From positions 62,001-126,000 of the forward strand of contig NZ_WWCT01000008.1 in NCBI RefSeq assembly GCF_009857605.1: a stretch of DNA of 64,000 nt. The letters run 5' to 3'. The translations under genes were made by a program, and so were the position numbers. Positions within the stretch are counted from its first letter, which is position 1, and each line of letters opens with the position of its first letter. This stretch comes from Duganella levis. Its GTDB lineage: Bacteria; Pseudomonadota; Gammaproteobacteria; Burkholderiales; Burkholderiaceae_D. The notes beneath the pieces were generated by a model. It was not told the origin of the DNA. It made no database searches and saw only the letters and a list, made by a program, of their open reading frames with translations. Of the stretch, positions 36,592 through 45,322 are shown in pieces.

Positions 36592-37038
36592 ATGACCACC
36601 AATACCGTACAACTGCAACGCGTGCTGAAAGCCAGCGCCGAGCGCGTCTACCGCGCCTTCCTCGATCCGGATGCGCTGGCCAAGTGGCTGCCGCCGCACG
36701 GCTTCATAGGCAAGGTACATCAACTGGACGCCAGGGTGGGCGGTTCATACCGCATGTCGTTCACCAACTTCACCACCGGCGGCAGCCATTCGTTCGGCGG
36801 CGAATACCTGGAACTGGTGCCGGGCGAAAAGCTGCGCTACACCGCCGTCTTTGACGATCCCAACTTGCCAGGCCAGATGCAAACCACGGTCACGCTGCGT
36901 GAGGTGTTCTGCGGTGTCGAGATGAAGGTGGTGCAGGAAGGCATCCCAGCCGTCATCCCGACCGAAGCCTGCTACCTCGGGTGGCAGGAATCGCTGGTAC
37001 TGCTGGCGCAACTGACTGAACCGGAAATCCGCGAGTAG
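36592..37038 (+). CDS. SRPBCC (AHSA1-type) protein
   Basis: This 148-residue protein has the AHSA1 domain pattern, including ASAERVYRAFLDPDALAKWLPP at the N-terminus and LGWQESLVLLAQL near the end. This group binds small hydrophobic molecules, and its members have varied roles. The ATG at 36592 is preferred to a longer frame from 36484, since the homology starts right after it and a GAGGGA site lies just before. No neighbour suggests a function. Confidence 0.85.
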   Translation: MTTNTVQLQRVLKASAERVYRAFLDPDALAKWLPPHGFIGKVHQLDARVGGSYRMSFTNFTTGGSHSFGGEYLELVPGEKLRYTAVFDDPNLPGQMQTTVTLREVFCGVEMKVVQEGIPAVIPTEACYLGWQESLVLLAQLTEPEIRE

Positions 37039-37094
37039 CGACCTTAGTAATAGCTTCTGCTCACGGTGCTACGGTTTATACTCTTGATCGCAAG

Positions 37095-37700
37095 ATGAAT
37101 GAACCAGAAACAACTAGGATGATTATGGGCAAGGGCAGGTTGGAAGCATTCAGTGATGGCGTTATCGCCATCATTATTACGATTATGGTGCTGGAGTTGA
37201 AGGTGCCGCATGGGGCGGACTGGGCGGCGCTGACCGAACTGTTGCCGGTGTTCGGCAGCTATGTGCTCAGCTTCGTCTACGTGGGCATTTTCTGGAATAA
37301 CCACCATCATATGCTGCATGCATCATCGGTGGTCAATGGCCGCGTGTTGTGGGCGAACCTGCATTTGCTGTTCTGGCTGTCGCTGCTGCCGTTCGCCACC
37401 GGCTGGATGGGAGAGAACGAATTTGCGCCGCTGCCGGTGGCGCTATATGGCGCCATGCTGGTGATGTGCGCGGCCGCCTATACCTTGCTGGAAAAATCGT
37501 TGATCGCCTGTAACCCGCGCGATGCCGTGCTAGGCGTGGCGGTGGGCAAGGAGTTCAAGGGCATCGCTTCGGTGGTGTTGTATCTGCTGGCGATTCCGGC
37601 TGCCTTCCTGCACGTGTGGATTTCGTTCACACTCTACGCCGCTGTGGCACTGCTGTGGTTCATGCCGGACCGCCGCATCGAGGCGCGTTTCACTTCTTAG
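37095..37700 (+). CDS. TMEM175-family potassium channel-like protein
   Basis: This 201-residue protein has six predicted membrane helices. The first contains the family signature RLEAFSDGVIAIIITIMVLEL, whose FSD motif lines the pore entry in TMEM175 channels. Bacterial members carry one six-helix repeat and form tetrameric potassium-permeable channels. Alternative starts at 37122 and 37128 would remove up to eleven residues. The end overlaps the convergent gene at 37690 by 11 bases. Confidence 0.85.
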   Translation: MNEPETTRMIMGKGRLEAFSDGVIAIIITIMVLELKVPHGADWAALTELLPVFGSYVLSFVYVGIFWNNHHHMLHASSVVNGRVLWANLHLLFWLSLLPFATGWMGENEFAPLPVALYGAMLVMCAAAYTLLEKSLIACNPRDAVLGVAVGKEFKGIASVVLYLLAIPAAFLHVWISFTLYAAVALLWFMPDRRIEARFTS

Positions 37701-38481
37701 CGCTGGCGCCGCCGCAGCTGTCGGCAATGCGGGTCCAGCGCGATCTGCCGCTGGACTTGTTCTGGGCCGGCAGGCTGTCCTGGTTTTCCAGCATCTGCAC
37801 CACTTTGCGCATGGCGGCGACTTCTTCCGGCGTGCGTGCTTCCTTCAGCGCCTGCCGGGCGCCGGCCAAGGCGGCCGCCATTTGCTGCTCGGACTGCGCC
37901 TGTAGCTGTGGCAGTTGGGCCAGCAACTGCCTGGCCTTGGCGCGATCGGCTTCGGTGGGCGCGTTACGCGCCATCTGCTCCACCATCGGCCGCATCGCCG
38001 CCGGATTGTTCCTAGCCATGCCGCCAGCGCCCCATTCATTGTCGTCGGTATATTCCCACTGGTCGTTGCCAAGCCGCGTGATGGTAAAGGCGGTGCGGCC
38101 GATGGCGCATTGCGCCTCATGACTCAGCGTGTCGCCGCTGACGGTGGTGGACAAGGTCTTGCACGCCGCCGTGCCCATGGCGATTGGCAGCAGCGGGGCA
38201 TTCGCCTTGCGCAGCGGTACGCAGATGGTTGCCTGTGGATGGTTGATCTGCTGCTGCGCCGTGTGGCCGTCCGGGCTGTGGTAGGTGGCCAGGGTGCCGC
38301 TCTGGTTGCTCTGGTCGCGCACGCTCATGCCATTGCTGAGATGGGTCATGGTGGCGTCGTCCTCCACGCGATACAGGCCGGGCGGCGGCAGGATGCGCGT
38401 CAGGTCGGCCTGCGTGACGTTGTCCGCAGCGGTGGCGCCGGCGCTCAGGCCCAGCAGCATGGTCAGATAGAGGGGTCGCAT
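37690..38481 (-). CDS. Exported hypothetical protein (DUF3617-like pattern)
   Basis: This 263-residue protein has a signal peptide (about residues 1-18). A domain follows with PPPGLYRVEDDATM at the start and paired cysteines (ATICVPL, TAACKTL, AQCAI, DSCGG). The PGLYR start and late TAACKTL pattern resemble DUF3617 proteins, which are exported and of unknown role. The C-terminal half has a Gln/Ala-rich helix. No partner gene is evident. Confidence 0.6.
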   Translation of the reverse strand: MRPLYLTMLLGLSAGATAADNVTQADLTRILPPPGLYRVEDDATMTHLSNGMSVRDQSNQSGTLATYHSPDGHTAQQQINHPQATICVPLRKANAPLLPIAMGTAACKTLSTTVSGDTLSHEAQCAIGRTAFTITRLGNDQWEYTDDNEWGAGGMARNNPAAMRPMVEQMARNAPTEADRAKARQLLAQLPQLQAQSEQQMAAALAGARQALKEARTPEEVAAMRKVVQMLENQDSLPAQNKSSGRSRWTRIADSCGGASAKK

Positions 38482-38712
38482 AGCACCTAAATAATATAAT
38501 TTTGATATCTCACGGTCAATCGTGCGCGACTGTATTCGTAAATTTCCGATAGGACAGAGCTTTGTTCGGAAAACACGCCCTGTTTCCGATCATGTGCAGT
38601 GCAGCATGTTTTGCCAGTGACGGTCGCCATAGCGCGCTGCTATGATCTAACGCTTAACGTGCTGCATTGTTACCGTGTCAGCATTTTCTCTGGCGTTTTT
38701 TGAAAGAAGAAT

Positions 38713-40839
38713 ATGTCCCGTCCTCAAATGCTTGTAGTCGCGGCCGCTCTTGGCCTGGCTTTTTCCCAGACTGTGCTGGCAGCTCCGGCTACCCTGGCTG
38801 GCAATCCGCTGGCCACCGCCAGCACCTTGCCATTCCACTACCCGCAGTTTGACAAAATCAAGGACGAGCACTTTATCCCTGCCTTCAACGAAGGCATGCG
38901 CCAGCAACTGAAGGAAGTCGACGCCATTGCCAACAACAAGGCCGCGCCGAGTTTCGACAACACCATCGTGGCGATGGAAAAATCCGGCGCGCTGCTGACC
39001 CGCGTGCAAACCATCTTCGGCAATCTGCAAGGCGCCAACACCAACGATAAGCTGGATGCCATCGACAGCGAAATGTCGCCGAAACTGGCCGCCCATGCCG
39101 ACGCCATCTACCTCAACGCCAAGCTGTATGCCCGCGTGAAATCGCTGTACGACAAGCGCACCGCGCTCAAGCTGGACGCGGAATCCGAGCACCTGCTGGA
39201 ACGCTACCACACCGATTTCGTTCGCGCCGGCGCCAACCTGTCGGCCGCCGACAAGGAAAAACTGAAAGCCATCAACGGCACTATCGCCAAGCTGCAAACC
39301 ACCTTCACCCAGAACGTGCTGAAGGAAACCAATGCCTCCGGTCTGTTGGTCGACACGCGCGAAGAACTGGCCGGCATGAGCCAAGCCGCCATCGATGCTG
39401 CCGCCGCTGCCGCCAAGGCCAAAGGCCAGGACGGCAAATTCCTGGTCGCCGTGGTCAACACCTCGGGCCAGCCGCCGCTGGCGGAATTGACCAACCGCGC
39501 AGTGCGCGAAAAGCTGATGGCGCTGTCGCTGGCGCGCGGCAGCCATGGCGGTGAATTCGACAACCGCGAAGTGGTGCTGAAGATCGCCAAGGCGCGCGCC
39601 GAAAAGGCCACGCTGCTGGGCTATGAAAACTTCGCCGCTTACTCGCTGGAAGACCAGACCGCGCACGACACCGCGTCGGTCAACAAGCTGCTGAGCGAAC
39701 TGGCCAAGCCGGCCGTCAACAACGCCAAGAAAGAAGCGGCCGACCTGCAAGCCGTGGTCGATGCCGACAAGGGCGGCTTCAAGATCGACGCCTCCGACTG
39801 GGCCTTCTACACCGACAAGGTGCGCGCACAGCGCTTCGCCTTCGACGAGAACCAGCTGAAGCCTTACTTTGAACTGAACAACGTGCTGACCAACGGCGTG
39901 TTCTACGCCGCGAACAAGCTGTATGGCCTGTCGTTCAAGGAGCGCAAGGATCTGCCGGTGTACAACCCGGACGTGCGCGTGTTCGATGTGTTTGACGCCG
40001 ACGGCAAGCAGCTGGCCATCTTCATCGCCGATATGTACGCCCGCTCCAACAAGCAGGGCGGCGCATGGATGAACGAGTACATCTCGCAATCGTCGCTGCT
40101 GGGCACCCACTCGGTGGTGGCCAATCACCTGAACATTCCGAAGCCGCCGGCCGGCGAGCCGACGCTGCTGACCTATGATGAAGTGAAGACCGCCTTCCAC
40201 GAATTCGGCCACGCGTTGCACGGCATGTTCTCCAACGTGAAGTATCCGCGCTTCTCCGGCACCAGTGTGCCGCGCGACTTCGTCGAATATCCGTCGCAAG
40301 TCAACGAGATGTGGGCCGTGTGGCCAGAGGTGCTGTCCAACTACGCCAAGCATTACAAGACCGGCGAACCAATGCCGAAAGAGCTGCTGGACAAGGTGCT
40401 GGCGTCGAAGAAATTCAACCAGGGCTTCCTGACCACCGAGTATCTGTCGGCATCGCTGCTGGACCAGCGCTGGCACCAGCTGACCCCTGCGCAGATTCCA
40501 ACCGACGTGCTGGCGTTTGAAGCGCAGTCGCTGAAAGACATGGGCGTCGACTTCGCGCCGGTGCCGCCACGCTACCGCACCACCTATTTCTCGCACAGTT
40601 TCTCCGGCGGCTACTCGGCCGGCTACTACGCCTATCTGTGGTCCGAAAAGCTGGACGCTGACACCGTCGAATGGTTCAAGGAAAACGGCGGCCTACAACG
40701 CAAGAACGGCGACTGGTTCCGCGCCAAGCTGCTGTCGCGCGGCGGCACCGACGATGCGATGAATTTGTTCCGCAACTTCCGCGGCCGCGATCCTGTGATC
40801 GAGCCGCTGCTGGAACGTCGTGGCCTGAACGGTAAATAA
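38713..40839 (+). CDS. Exported M3 family metallopeptidase (Dcp-type), copy 1
   Basis: This 708-residue protein has a signal peptide (about residues 1-23) and a full thimet-oligopeptidase-type M3 catalytic domain. The zinc motif HEFGH is at residues 496-500, and YFSHSFSGGYSAGYYAYLWSE lies near residue 620. Dcp cleaves dipeptides from the C-terminus of short peptides. Sixteen bases separate it from a second gene of identical length, clearly a tandem duplicate. A 231-base gap without genes lies upstream. Confidence 0.93.
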   Translation: MSRPQMLVVAAALGLAFSQTVLAAPATLAGNPLATASTLPFHYPQFDKIKDEHFIPAFNEGMRQQLKEVDAIANNKAAPSFDNTIVAMEKSGALLTRVQTIFGNLQGANTNDKLDAIDSEMSPKLAAHADAIYLNAKLYARVKSLYDKRTALKLDAESEHLLERYHTDFVRAGANLSAADKEKLKAINGTIAKLQTTFTQNVLKETNASGLLVDTREELAGMSQAAIDAAAAAAKAKGQDGKFLVAVVNTSGQPPLAELTNRAVREKLMALSLARGSHGGEFDNREVVLKIAKARAEKATLLGYENFAAYSLEDQTAHDTASVNKLLSELAKPAVNNAKKEAADLQAVVDADKGGFKIDASDWAFYTDKVRAQRFAFDENQLKPYFELNNVLTNGVFYAANKLYGLSFKERKDLPVYNPDVRVFDVFDADGKQLAIFIADMYARSNKQGGAWMNEYISQSSLLGTHSVVANHLNIPKPPAGEPTLLTYDEVKTAFHEFGHALHGMFSNVKYPRFSGTSVPRDFVEYPSQVNEMWAVWPEVLSNYAKHYKTGEPMPKELLDKVLASKKFNQGFLTTEYLSASLLDQRWHQLTPAQIPTDVLAFEAQSLKDMGVDFAPVPPRYRTTYFSHSFSGGYSAGYYAYLWSEKLDADTVEWFKENGGLQRKNGDWFRAKLLSRGGTDDAMNLFRNFRGRDPVIEPLLERRGLNGK

Positions 40840-40855
40840 TTTTAGAAAGATTTCA

Positions 40856-42982
40856 ATGAATCGTACCAACGTCATTATCGCCGCCAGCATCGCGGCAGTA
40901 TTCAGCGTCGCGCATGCGGAACCTGCGTCGCTGCTGCCGGCATCGAATCCGTTCGCCAAGCCGAGCACCCTGCCGTTCGGCTATCCCGCCTTCGACAAGA
41001 TCAAGAACGAAGACTACGCGCCGGCGTTTGAAGAAGGCATGCGCCAGAACGCTATCGAGATCGAGGCGATCGCCAACAACAAGGCCGCGCCGACTTTCGA
41101 CAACACTATCGTGGCGATGGAAAAATCCGGCCAGCTGCTGTCGCGCGTATCGAGCGTGTTCGGCAACCTGTCGGGCGCCAACACCAACGACACCTTCAAG
41201 GCGCTGGAGCGCGAGCTGTCGCCGAAACTGGCCGCCCACAGCGACGCGATTCGCCTGAACAGCAAACTGTACGCCCGCGTCAAGGCGCTGTTCGACAAGC
41301 GCGACAAGCTGCACCTGGATGCGGAGTCGAAGTATCTGCTGGAACGCTACAACACCGACTTCGTGCGCGCCGGCGCGCAACTGTCGGATGCCGACAAGGC
41401 CAAGCTGAAATCGATGAACGCCGAACTGGCCAAGCTGCAGACCACCTTCGCGCAGAACGTGCTGGAAGAAGCCAACGCCTCGGCGCTGGTGGTCGACACG
41501 CGTGAAGAACTGGCCGGCATGTCGGACAAGGCGATCGACTCCGCCGCTGCCGCCGCCAAGGCCAAGGGCCAGGACGGCAAGTTCCTGATCCCGGTAGTGA
41601 ACACCACCGGCCAGGCCAGCCTGGCGGTGCTGACCAACCGCGCAGTGCGCGAGAAGCTGATGGCGCTGTCGCTGGCGCGCGGCAGCCATGGCGGCAAGTT
41701 CGATAACACCCAAGTGGTGCTGTCGCTGGCCAAGCTGCGCGCCGAGAAGGCAGCGCTGCTGGGTTATCCAAGTTTCGCCGCCTACTCGCTGGAAGACCAG
41801 ACCGCGCACGATCCGGAAGCCGTCAACAAGATGCTGTCCGAATTCGCCCGCCCTGCCGTCGCCAACGCGAAGAAGGAAGGCGCCGAGATCCAGCAGGTGA
41901 TCGACAAAGAAAATGGCGGCTTCCAGCTGGCTGCGCAGGACTGGTCGTTCTACAGCGACAAGGTGCGCGCCGAGCGCTTCAACTTCGACCAGAACCAGCT
42001 GCGTCCTTACTTCGAACTGAATAACGTCATCACCAATGGCGTGTTCTACGCCGCCAACAAGGTGTATGGCCTGACCTTCAAGGAGCGCAAGGATCTGCCG
42101 GTGTACGATCCGGACGTGCGCGTGTGGGACGTGTTCGACGCCGACGGCAAGCAGCTGGCGATCTTCATCGGCGACTACTACGCGCGTTCCAACAAGCGCG
42201 GTGGCGCCTGGATGAACGCCTACGTGTCGCAATCGTCGCTGATGGGCACCCACCCGGTGGTGGCGAATCACCTCAACATTCCGAAGCCGAATCCGGGCGA
42301 GCCGACGCTGCTCACCTACGACGAGCTGCGCACCGCCTTCCACGAATTCGGCCATGCGCTGCACGGCATGTTCTCGAACGTGAAGTACCCGCGCTTCTCC
42401 GGCACCCGCGTGCCGCGCGACTTCGTCGAGTTCCCGTCGCAGGTCAATGAAATGTGGTCGGTCGATCCGGCGGTGCTGGCCAACTACGCCAAGCATTACC
42501 AGACTGGCGCGCCGATGCCGCAGGAACTGCTGGACAAGGTAATCGCGTCGAAGAAATTCAACGAAGGCTTCCGCACCACCGAGTACTTGGCGGCGTCGAT
42601 CCTGGACCAGAAATGGCACCAGCTGGGCGTATCGCAGATTCCGACGGATGTCCTGAGCTTCGAGGCGAAGTCGCTGAAGGACGCCGGCGTTGATTACGCG
42701 CCGGTGCCGCCGCGCTACCGCACCACCTACTTCTCGCACGTGTTCGCGGGCGGCTACTCGGCCGGCTACTACGGCTACCTGTGGTCGGAGAAGCTGGACG
42801 CCGACACCGTCGACTGGTTCACCGAAAACGGCGGCATGCAGCGCAAGAACGGCGACTACTTCCGCAAGATGCTGCTGTCGAAAGGCGGCACCATGGACGC
42901 GATGCAAATGTACCGCAACTTCCGCGGCCGCGATGCGAAGATCGAACCGCTGCTGGAACGTCGTGGATTGACCGAGAAGTAA
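40856..42982 (+). CDS. Exported M3 family metallopeptidase (Dcp-type), copy 2
   Basis: This 708-residue protein is a close paralogue of the one encoded just upstream and has the same length. The HEFGH zinc motif is again at residues 496-500 and a signal peptide of about 19 residues is present. Differences are scattered, which fits an old duplication with both copies kept intact. Its last 186 bases plus the following 81 bases recur at 47152-47418 inside the effector array. This end of the gene is therefore a border of the island. Confidence 0.93.
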   Translation: MNRTNVIIAASIAAVFSVAHAEPASLLPASNPFAKPSTLPFGYPAFDKIKNEDYAPAFEEGMRQNAIEIEAIANNKAAPTFDNTIVAMEKSGQLLSRVSSVFGNLSGANTNDTFKALERELSPKLAAHSDAIRLNSKLYARVKALFDKRDKLHLDAESKYLLERYNTDFVRAGAQLSDADKAKLKSMNAELAKLQTTFAQNVLEEANASALVVDTREELAGMSDKAIDSAAAAAKAKGQDGKFLIPVVNTTGQASLAVLTNRAVREKLMALSLARGSHGGKFDNTQVVLSLAKLRAEKAALLGYPSFAAYSLEDQTAHDPEAVNKMLSEFARPAVANAKKEGAEIQQVIDKENGGFQLAAQDWSFYSDKVRAERFNFDQNQLRPYFELNNVITNGVFYAANKVYGLTFKERKDLPVYDPDVRVWDVFDADGKQLAIFIGDYYARSNKRGGAWMNAYVSQSSLMGTHPVVANHLNIPKPNPGEPTLLTYDELRTAFHEFGHALHGMFSNVKYPRFSGTRVPRDFVEFPSQVNEMWSVDPAVLANYAKHYQTGAPMPQELLDKVIASKKFNEGFRTTEYLAASILDQKWHQLGVSQIPTDVLSFEAKSLKDAGVDYAPVPPRYRTTYFSHVFAGGYSAGYYGYLWSEKLDADTVDWFTENGGMQRKNGDYFRKMLLSKGGTMDAMQMYRNFRGRDAKIEPLLERRGLTEK

Positions 42983-43063
42983 TCTTCTAGACGAGTAAGC
43001 TGGCCCATGGTCAGCCTATTCGCATACGATATCGCGATAGTAGTTTTTATCAGGGTATTCAGG
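42797..43063. repeat. Duplicated segment, copy 1 (dcp 3' end plus immunity-gene end)
   Basis: This 267-base segment spans the last part of M3 copy 2, its stop and the remnant immunity C-terminus on the other strand. A second, slightly diverged copy of equal length is at 47152-47418. The duplication includes the unlike-strand neighbour, so it is segmental and not gene-by-gene. Confidence 0.85.
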
Positions 43064-43138
43064 CTGATGGCGAGGGCGTTCAGGCATGGTATAACCATGT
43101 CTGCTTGTCCAGGCCTCAATATCACGGTTGAGCCAATT
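43016..43138 (-). pseudogene. C-terminal remnant of an immunity-family gene
   Basis: On the minus strand this reads about 40 codons ending DKNYYRDIVCE and stop, preceded by DIEAWTSRHGYTMPE. It aligns with the last 40 residues of the three full-length immunity proteins (DIQAWARKHNYPVPVPP and PNKNY). There is no start codon and no upstream part. It directly abuts the 3' end of the complete gene at 43138. It is either a remnant of a fourth copy or the scar of a recombination. Confidence 0.8.
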
Positions 43139-44007
43139 CAATCGTGGTTAAGCTCGTTGATATCGTCCCAATAGTTTTTGTTTGGATACTCAGGCTGATA
43201 CGCTGGTGGAACAGGTACGGGATAGTTGTGTTTGCGGGCCCACGCCTGGATGTCATTGATCGAACCGGGCCGTTCTCTAGCTGGGCATTCGTGTAGACAC
43301 AACCAAGTCTTGCCATTCATGCCGATGATCGGTTTGGAGCCATCTTCAAAGCGTGACCAGCCGACGAATTCGCCAATGAAATTGCCGCGTTTGGTGTAGG
43401 TAGTAACGTCGATATAAGGGCGTTCATCATTAAACAGCTGTGCGGTCCATTCACGGCAGCCGAAGTCGCCTGGATAACGGCCGCTTCTCCAATCGTCCTC
43501 ATAGCGTAGGATGTCCAGCATCGTGCATGGCCCAGGGCCGAACGTCATGTTGCCGGGCACACCCTGAGACCAGTGAAGAAGACTGTACGGTTTTTCTGCT
43601 GGCGCACTATCACGCATCAGGACAAGATAATCCAGCACAGTTCGTTTTCCGGTGAAGCCAGATAATGCAACGTCGCTGGTCACTCTACCTTGATGGTCAA
43701 AGGTGATCAGCGCGGTAGCAATGTTTGAAGACTGTGGTGTCGCAAAGACAGCGTTTTTTTTAACCAACGCCATCGCATCAAGATAAACGTGGTGTTTTTC
43801 CTCTTTGCCGTCATTGGCATTTTTTTCTTTCGCCAAGAGTTGCCATTCCTTCTGGCGTGTTTCTGTGGTGACGTATAGAAGATAACGTATGTCCCATTGC
43901 ACGTTCAGCCAGACCCGCGAATGGTCTTCAGTGTTTTGTGCGTTAGCTGACGCTTGATATATCGTGCATGCAGCAGCTAAAATGATCATTGGGTGCAGAT
44001 GACTCAT
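43138..44007 (-). CDS. Putative periplasmic immunity protein C
   Basis: This 289-residue protein has a signal peptide (about residues 1-23, ending ANA). I cannot assign it to a named family. It is a paralogue of the proteins encoded at 44450 and 47657. The three share an identical 40-residue block starting DFGCREWTAQLFNDERPYID, with conserved cysteines, and a C-terminal PEYPNKNY motif. The N-terminal 150 residues vary. Its ATG overlaps by four bases the stop of an orphan effector tip. Immunity function is inferred from export, gene order and coupling to peptidoglycan-hydrolase-like genes. Confidence 0.7.
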   Translation of the reverse strand: MSHLHPMIILAAACTIYQASANAQNTEDHSRVWLNVQWDIRYLLYVTTETRQKEWQLLAKEKNANDGKEEKHHVYLDAMALVKKNAVFATPQSSNIATALITFDHQGRVTSDVALSGFTGKRTVLDYLVLMRDSAPAEKPYSLLHWSQGVPGNMTFGPGPCTMLDILRYEDDWRSGRYPGDFGCREWTAQLFNDERPYIDVTTYTKRGNFIGEFVGWSRFEDGSKPIIGMNGKTWLCLHECPARERPGSINDIQAWARKHNYPVPVPPAYQPEYPNKNYWDDINELNHD

Positions 44008-44450
44008 ATTATTCCGGGCTCCCGAATCGTGATATGCAGATGGTGGGCGTGGCCCTTTTCCACCTTGCTTTGCTGGTCATTTATGTTCGCCGCACCGGTT
44101 CCATGAGTGTTGAAATTCATGTACCAAGGATCCAGTAGCTGACTCACCGCGCAGTGACGTATGAGGCCAGCACGAAGGTCGCGCAATATTTTTGGCTCAC
44201 TCTTCTCCATCTCTGACACCTGTTCGCTTCTTTTTTCTGCTGCGGCATCGATAGTCTTTACATCCTTTTCACGCGTTGCCCGAGCTTTCAATTCCTGCCA
44301 CTCTGCGCGCAGCGTCTTTTCTTTATCCGAGACGTATGGATTGTTGGAATGGCCTTTTAGCAGCAAGCCTATACGATTGATTTTGACTTTTTCAGTTGGT
44401 GTGGCGATGTAGCAGACGTCCAACTCAAGGCCTGCGCGATTCGCAATACT
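44004..44450 (-). pseudogene. Orphan C-terminal tip of a LAS-peptidase effector
   Basis: This frame of 148 codons matches the last third of the full effector at 45315, from SIANRAGLELDVCYIATPT to the terminal HAHHLHITI. The first homologous codon begins on the last base of the upstream immunity stop, so the joint is exact. There is no ATG, only an in-frame TTG at 44423. The residue matching the first catalytic His is Asn. It is coupled to its own immunity gene by ATGA. It looks like a displaced tip, as known for Rhs and CDI loci. Confidence 0.78.
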
Positions 44451-45322
44451 TAGTCTTCTTCCATCTCGTGCAGATCGTCGTAGTAGTTTTTGTTTGGATA
44501 TTCAGGCTGATATGGCGGTGGAACAGGCATCGGGTAGCGGTGCTTCCGGGTCCATGCCTTTATGTCGCCGATCACGCCGGGCGTTTCTCCAGCTGGACAT
44601 TCATGCAGGCAAAGCCAGGCTTTGCCATTCATGCCGATGACCGGTTTGGGGGCATCTTTGAAACGGGACCAGCCGACGAATTCGCCAATGAAGTTGCCGC
44701 GTTTGGTATAGGTGGTAACGTCGATGTAGGGACGTTCGTCATTGAACAGCTGCGCAGTCCATTCACGGCAGCCGAAGTCACCTCGTTTGTCGCCGCTCCT
44801 CCACTCATCCTCGTAACGCAGGGTATCGAGCATCGTGCATGGCCCCGGTGCGAAAGCCAGGTTGCCCGGAATACCTTGCGACCAGAACAGCAATTCATAG
44901 GGTTTTGCCATCGGCGCTGTGCGTTGTACCAGTACGAGATTTTCTAGCGCCGATAGTTTCCCCGAGAATTTACGCAATTCGCCGTCAGGAGTCGTGACGG
45001 CGCCTTGCTGGTCGAAGGTGATGATGCCGGTGGTGATGGTTCGCGCGCCAGGGGTGACAAAATTGGCTGTCGGTTTGATCAGTTCCAATGCGTCGAGATA
45101 GACGTAACTTTTGCCTTTTTTCCCATCCAGCGTATTCTGTAATTTTGCCAATCTATAGCCTTCGGCATAGCGTTGCTGGGTATTGGTGAACAAAAGATAA
45201 CGCACTTCCCAGGGAACATTGAGCCACCGCCGTGAAGGTGAGTCATCTTGCAATCCTGCGGCCTGAATACTGTCTTGTAGGAGTAACAGGCTGAAAACAA
45301 CCATGCCAGTTTGCTTATTCAT
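44450..45322 (-). CDS. Putative periplasmic immunity protein B
   Basis: This 290-residue protein has a signal peptide (about residues 1-22) and is a paralogue of the proteins at 43138 and 47657. The N-terminal half begins RRWLNVPWEVRYLLFTNT, and the invariant 40-residue block and PEYPNKNYYDD end follow. The ATG at 45322 overlaps the effector stop by eight bases (ATGAATAA), the same layout as in module A. A longer frame from 45394 would lie inside the effector gene and lacks a signal peptide start. Its role as the immunity partner of the effector at 45315 is inferred. Confidence 0.72.
   Translation of the reverse strand: MNKQTGMVVFSLLLLQDSIQAAGLQDDSPSRRWLNVPWEVRYLLFTNTQQRYAEGYRLAKLQNTLDGKKGKSYVYLDALELIKPTANFVTPGARTITTGIITFDQQGAVTTPDGELRKFSGKLSALENLVLVQRTAPMAKPYELLFWSQGIPGNLAFAPGPCTMLDTLRYEDEWRSGDKRGDFGCREWTAQLFNDERPYIDVTTYTKRGNFIGEFVGWSRFKDAPKPVIGMNGKAWLCLHECPAGETPGVIGDIKAWTRKHRYPMPVPPPYQPEYPNKNYYDDLHEMEED

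Noticed and set aside
38647..42907. Long antisense open frames (649 and 684 codons) opposite the M3 peptidase genes
   Set aside because: They mirror strongly coding plus-strand genes, have low-complexity His/Arg/Val-rich translations and no ribosome sites. They are a product of high G+C codon use.
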